From Flavobacteriaceae bacterium (lineage in GTDB: Bacteria; Bacteroidota; Bacteroidia; Flavobacteriales; Flavobacteriaceae): 9,875 nucleotides of DNA. Numbering within the stretch: position 1 is the stretch's first letter; the number at the start of each line of letters is the position of its first letter. The position numbers and the translations under genes were made by a program. The notes beneath the pieces were generated by a model, which was not told the origin of the DNA, did no database searches, and saw nothing but the letters and a program-made list of their open reading frames with translations. This document shows, in pieces, positions 6,658 through 9,875 of the stretch. The DNA is taken from positions 1-9,875 of the forward strand of contig JAUVCP010000051.1 of assembly GCA_030590765.1 (NCBI GenBank), written 5' to 3'.

Positions 6658-8856
6658 ATGAAAGTGACAAAAATTGACTTTCAATCAGAATTAAAAAAAC
6701 ATTTTGGTTTTAGTAAGTTTAAAGGACTTCAAAAAGAAGCTATTGAAAGTCTGGTAGAAAGAAAGAATACATTTGTTGTTATGCCAACAGGCGGGGGTAA
6801 ATCTTTAATTTATCAGCTGCCTGCACTCGTTTTGGATGGAACAGCAATTGTTGTTTCACCATTGATTGCATTGATGAAAAACCAAGTTGATGCCTTGAGG
6901 GGAATTTCAACAGAACATGGTATTGCACATGTATTAAATTCTTCATTAAATAAAGGTGAAGTAGCACAAGTTAAAACTGACATTGAAAATGGAATTACAA
7001 AATTATTATATGTAGCTCCTGAATCCTTGACAAAGCAGGAGTATATTGAATTTTTACAAAAGCAAAAAATTTCATTTGTAGCTATTGATGAGGCACATTG
7101 CATATCAGAATGGGGACATGATTTTAGACCAGAATACAGGAATTTAAAAAATATTATTTTTAAAATAGGTGATTTACCAATTATTGGTTTAACAGCTACT
7201 GCTACAGAAAAAGTGCAAGAAGATATTTTAAAGAATTTAGGCATGTCAGATGCCAATTCATTTAAAGAATCATTTAACAGACCAAATTTGTTTTATGAAG
7301 TAAGACCTAAAACAGCAAATGTTGAAAAAGATATCATTCGGTTTGTTCGCAATTATGAAGGAAAATCAGGCATTATTTATTGTTTAAGTAGAAAAAAAGT
7401 AGAAGAAATTGCTCAGGTTTTACAGGTAAACGGTATCAAGGCTGTTCCTTATCATGCAGGTTTAGATGCAAAAACAAGAGCAAGACATCAGGATATGTTC
7501 CTAATGGAGGATATTGATGTTGTAGTAGCTACCATCGCATTCGGAATGGGAATTGACAAACCCGATGTTCGCTTTGTAATTCACCATGATATTCCTAAAA
7601 GTTTAGAAAGTTATTATCAGGAAACCGGTAGAGCAGGAAGAGACGGAGGAGAAGGTTATTGTCTGGCTTTTTATGCCTATAAAGATATTGAAAAACTAGA
7701 AAAATTCTTATCAAATAAGCCTATTGCAGAGCAGGAAATAGGAAATGCATTGTTGCAGGAAGTTGTCGCTTATGCGGAAACATCTATTTCCCGCCGTAAA
7801 TTTTTATTGCACTATTTTGGTGAAGAATTTGACGAAGTAAATGGAGATGGTGCCGATAATGATGATAATGTTAGAAATCCAAAAACCAAAATAGAGGCAA
7901 AAGACAATGTTCATAAGCTTTTACAAGTTGTTGAAAGCACAAAAGAAGAATACAGATCAAAAGAAATCATCAATACTTTAATTGGTAAAGAAAATGCCTT
8001 ATTGATTTCACACAAAACTCATAAACAAGATTATTTTGGAATAGGAAAAGACAAAGATGACAAATACTGGATGGCCTTGATACGTCAGGTTTTTGTTTCA
8101 AATTTATTATTTAAGGAAATTGAGCAATATGGTGTTTTAAAATTAGGTCCGGAAGGATTAGATTTTATTAATCATCCAAAGTCATTTATGATGACAGAAG
8201 ATCATATTTATGCTGAAGGTGATGATTCAAATATTGTAACAAATGCGAAAGGATCAGGTGGAATTACTGATGAAACGTTAATGAAGATGCTAAAAGATCT
8301 TCGCAAAAGTGTTGGAAAAAAATTAGGAGTCCCACCTTTTGTTGTTTTTCAGGATCCTTCTCTTGAAGATATGACATTGAAGTATCCTGTTGATATTAAA
8401 GAGCTTGGAAATGTACATGGCGTTGGGGATGGAAAGGCAAGAAAATATGGAAAGCCCTTTGTAGAAATGATAGCCAAGTATGTTGAGGAAAATGATATTG
8501 TTCGTCCTGATGATCTCATTGTGAAAAGTACAGGAATAAATTCAAGTTTAAAGCTTTATATTATTCAAAATACTGATAAAAAATTACCATTGATTGATAT
8601 AGCCAAATCTAAGGGGTTGGAGATGGAGGAATTGATCAAAGAAATGGAAAGAATTGTTTTTTCAGGTACAAAGATCCATATTAAATACTGTATTGATAAT
8701 GTTTTGGATGAAGACCAGCAGGAAGAAATTCACGATTACTTTATGGAAGCCGAAAACGATAAAATACAATTGGCTTTAGATGAGTTTGATGGTGAATATG
8801 ATGAGGAGGAACTGCGTATGATGCGCATTCAGTTTATTAGTGAAGTTGCTAATTAG
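6658..8856 (+). CDS. recQ: ATP-dependent DNA helicase RecQ
   Basis: RecQ is a 3'-5' superfamily 2 helicase acting in recombination, repair of stalled forks and the RecF pathway. The helicase core is intact: GLQKEAIESL (23-32), Walker A MPTGGGKS (42-49), DEAHCISEWGHDFRPEY (144-160; the aromatic-rich loop), LTATAT (178-183), YHAGLD (265-270), ATIAFGMGIDKPDVRFV (291-307) and QETGRAGRDG (321-330). The zinc-binding region is recognisable (SRRKFLLHYFGEEF, 378-391), but all four usual cysteines are absent. Ser378 replaces the first, and an acidic NGDGADNDDN loop (395-404) replaces the CGxCDxC segment. An HRDC domain follows at about 536-612 (LMKMLKDLRKSVGKKLGVPP). The last 120 or so residues form an extra C-terminal region that looks like a helix-turn-helix extension and ends in an acidic tail. 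At 732 residues it is longer than E. coli RecQ (about 610). The start at 6658 follows AAGAGG directly and gives the expected N-terminus. Confidence 0.95.
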   Translation: MKVTKIDFQSELKKHFGFSKFKGLQKEAIESLVERKNTFVVMPTGGGKSLIYQLPALVLDGTAIVVSPLIALMKNQVDALRGISTEHGIAHVLNSSLNKGEVAQVKTDIENGITKLLYVAPESLTKQEYIEFLQKQKISFVAIDEAHCISEWGHDFRPEYRNLKNIIFKIGDLPIIGLTATATEKVQEDILKNLGMSDANSFKESFNRPNLFYEVRPKTANVEKDIIRFVRNYEGKSGIIYCLSRKKVEEIAQVLQVNGIKAVPYHAGLDAKTRARHQDMFLMEDIDVVVATIAFGMGIDKPDVRFVIHHDIPKSLESYYQETGRAGRDGGEGYCLAFYAYKDIEKLEKFLSNKPIAEQEIGNALLQEVVAYAETSISRRKFLLHYFGEEFDEVNGDGADNDDNVRNPKTKIEAKDNVHKLLQVVESTKEEYRSKEIINTLIGKENALLISHKTHKQDYFGIGKDKDDKYWMALIRQVFVSNLLFKEIEQYGVLKLGPEGLDFINHPKSFMMTEDHIYAEGDDSNIVTNAKGSGGITDETLMKMLKDLRKSVGKKLGVPPFVVFQDPSLEDMTLKYPVDIKELGNVHGVGDGKARKYGKPFVEMIAKYVEENDIVRPDDLIVKSTGINSSLKLYIIQNTDKKLPLIDIAKSKGLEMEELIKEMERIVFSGTKIHIKYCIDNVLDEDQQEEIHDYFMEAENDKIQLALDEFDGEYDEEELRMMRIQFISEVAN

Positions 8857-8938
8857 TGTTTGTATAACTTACCTTAAATTTATGTTTTCTATTTATTTGG
8901 ATACAAAAAGTATCTGATAGAACTCTACAAATTATTTT

Positions 8939-9622
8939 TTATACCAAATAGGAACTTAAAAAAGCAATACTAAATCCAATAATAATTGCTATAAACTTTT
9001 GCAGGTTAAATTTATGATTTTCAGAACTTTCAAATAAAATTGCTGTTGAAATATGTAAGAATATCCCAATAACCAAGGCATTGATTTCTGTTTGAAATTG
9101 TTGCAATACGATCATATCCTGGGCAATCAAACTACCCAAAGGAGTCATCAGTGCAAACAGACTTAAAAACAAAGCAACTTTTGGTAAGGAAAGGTTTGAA
9201 TTTTTAAAAAATACGGCCAAAATAATTGCAATAGGAACTTTATGAATAATGATAGCCCAAAGCATACCTTCATTTTTTTCAATTCCTAATGGAACACCTT
9301 CTAAAAAGGCATGTAAGCTTAAACTTACAAATAAAAGCCATGGAACATGATTTCCCAGATCATGCGCATGAATATGACCGTGTTCGGCCCCTTTAGATAA
9401 ATATTCAAGTACAGTTTGAACAACAATTCCTAATAAAATAAATAGTCCAATATTTTTTTGCTGTGATTCAAATACTTCGGGTAATAAGTGTAATACCGTA
9501 ATAGAAAGTAAATAGGCACCACTAAAAGATAAAAATAATTGAATTACATTTTTTTTTGGAGCTATGAATTTTTCAAAGTAAAACAAAATAACAAATGATA
9601 ATATGAGAGCTATATACATCAT
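8939..9622 (-). CDS. ZIP family metal transporter
   Basis: This is a 227-residue inner-membrane protein with about eight hydrophobic segments (roughly 1-20, 27-48, 57-75, 93-113, 118-138, 147-170, 179-198 and 207-226), the ZIP topology. ZIP proteins bring divalent metals, mostly zinc, iron or manganese, into the cytoplasm. The metal-site helices are visible: LHLLPE in TM2 (44-49), HAFLEGVPLG in TM4 (H104, E108) and HKVPIA in TM5 (H127, P130). A short His-rich loop (EHGHIHAHDLGNH, 80-92) sits between TM3 and TM4, as is common in the family. TM5 lacks the acidic residue after Pro seen in the classical HExPxE-type motif, so the binuclear site may be reduced to one metal. The start codon overlaps the stop of the upstream methyltransferase-like gene (ATGA), suggesting translational coupling. 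A second ATG directly follows (9619), so the start is uncertain by one codon. It converges with recQ across 82 bp. Metal specificity cannot be read from sequence. Confidence 0.88.
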   Translation of the reverse strand: MMYIALILSFVILFYFEKFIAPKKNVIQLFLSFSGAYLLSITVLHLLPEVFESQQKNIGLFILLGIVVQTVLEYLSKGAEHGHIHAHDLGNHVPWLLFVSLSLHAFLEGVPLGIEKNEGMLWAIIIHKVPIAIILAVFFKNSNLSLPKVALFLSLFALMTPLGSLIAQDMIVLQQFQTEINALVIGIFLHISTAILFESSENHKFNLQKFIAIIIGFSIAFLSSYLV

Positions 9623-9875
9623 TCTAAAATTAGAATTAATCTGTTCGAATTATCTTTATCATAAGGTTCAAGATCATAATTTCCAAAAATATGATTCACT
9701 TTTAATCCAGCTGATTTTGCAAAATACTTCATTATAACCAAGTCTAGGCAATGTAATTTTTCAGTAAAATGATACTTCTTTTGATCAGCTTCAAAATAAA
9801 TATGCTTTATTAAAAAATCATTTTTTACATATTTGTTAATTCGGAATGTAATTCCATTTTTAATTAATTCTTGCT
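9619..9875 (-). CDS. Probable class I SAM-dependent methyltransferase (C-terminal end)
   Basis: This partial frame, 84 codons inside the window, runs leftward and ends in TGA at 9621-9619; its 5' part lies beyond the right edge. The visible protein includes FRINKYVKNDFLIKHIYFEAD, then KYHFTEKLHCLDLVIMKYFA, and ends with HIFGNYDLEPYDKDNSNRLI followed by LILE. The beta-strand, helix (LVIMKYFAKSAGLKV), strand arrangement, with a G-N-Y-x-L-x-P-[FY] turn and a final S-x-R-L-I-L-I strand, is the usual last part of flavobacterial class I methyltransferases. The preceding segment would be the substrate-side insertion. The SAM-binding motif is not in the window, so neither cofactor use nor substrate can be confirmed. 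Its TGA stop overlaps the ZIP start (ATGA), so the two genes are co-transcribed and probably translationally coupled. Confidence 0.7.
   Translation of the reverse strand, partial: QELIKNGITFRINKYVKNDFLIKHIYFEADQKKYHFTEKLHCLDLVIMKYFAKSAGLKVNHIFGNYDLEPYDKDNSNRLILILE

Noticed and set aside
6813..7256. Minus-strand 147-codon ORF antisense to recQ
   Set aside because: It overlaps the conserved helicase core of recQ and its protein is a low-information antisense translation with no family features.
8900..8914. GATAC/GTATC inverted repeat between recQ and the ZIP gene as a terminator
   Set aside because: The stem is 5 bp without a following T-run on either strand; too weak to call, though a terminator somewhere in this 82-bp convergent gap would be expected.

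Overview
This low-GC, AT-rich window reads as chromosomal DNA from a member of the Bacteroidota, most likely class Flavobacteriia. The evidence is a type IX secretion (T9SS) type B C-terminal domain with SprB-like repeats, a PorP/SprF-family partner gene, start codons preceded by A-rich stretches with little Shine-Dalgarno sequence, a TAnnTTTG-type promoter candidate, and a kdsD-tatC-lptB cluster divergent from recQ. I see no transposase, integrase, CRISPR array, tRNA or rRNA, and no obvious change in base composition that would suggest recent transfer.

Left part (1-3705, plus strand): the 3' part of a very large secreted repeat protein with a T9SS type B sorting domain is followed 14 bp later by its likely outer-membrane partner, a PorP/SprF-family protein. 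An OmpA-family gene often comes next in such loci. Here there is only a 22-codon ORF that encodes little more than a signal peptide and then stops. A small secreted protein with a PepSY-like look follows, and the run ends at a strong intrinsic terminator (3664-3696).

Middle part (3775-6512, minus strand): three genes point leftward and probably form an operon. They are kdsD (arabinose-5-phosphate isomerase, Kdo synthesis), tatC (twin-arginine translocase) and lptB (ATPase of the LPS exporter). kdsD and lptB serve the same product, since Kdo-containing LPS core must be made and then transported; tatC is a cell-envelope housekeeping gene. A 145-bp AT-rich divergent region, carrying a perfect 14-bp palindrome, separates kdsD from recQ.

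Right part (6658-9875): recQ on the plus strand encodes a 732-residue helicase with intact helicase motifs, no zinc-binding cysteines, and a C-terminal extension after its HRDC domain. Convergent to it, on the minus strand, are a ZIP-family metal transporter and, overlapping its start by an ATGA, the 3' end of a gene that looks like a class I SAM-dependent methyltransferase.

Most of the window is ordinary conserved flavobacterial gene content. The points most worth a second look are the orphan signal-peptide ORF where an OmpA-type gene might be expected, the zinc-less RecQ, and the translationally coupled methyltransferase-ZIP pair. I do not see convincing evidence of an undescribed multi-gene system.
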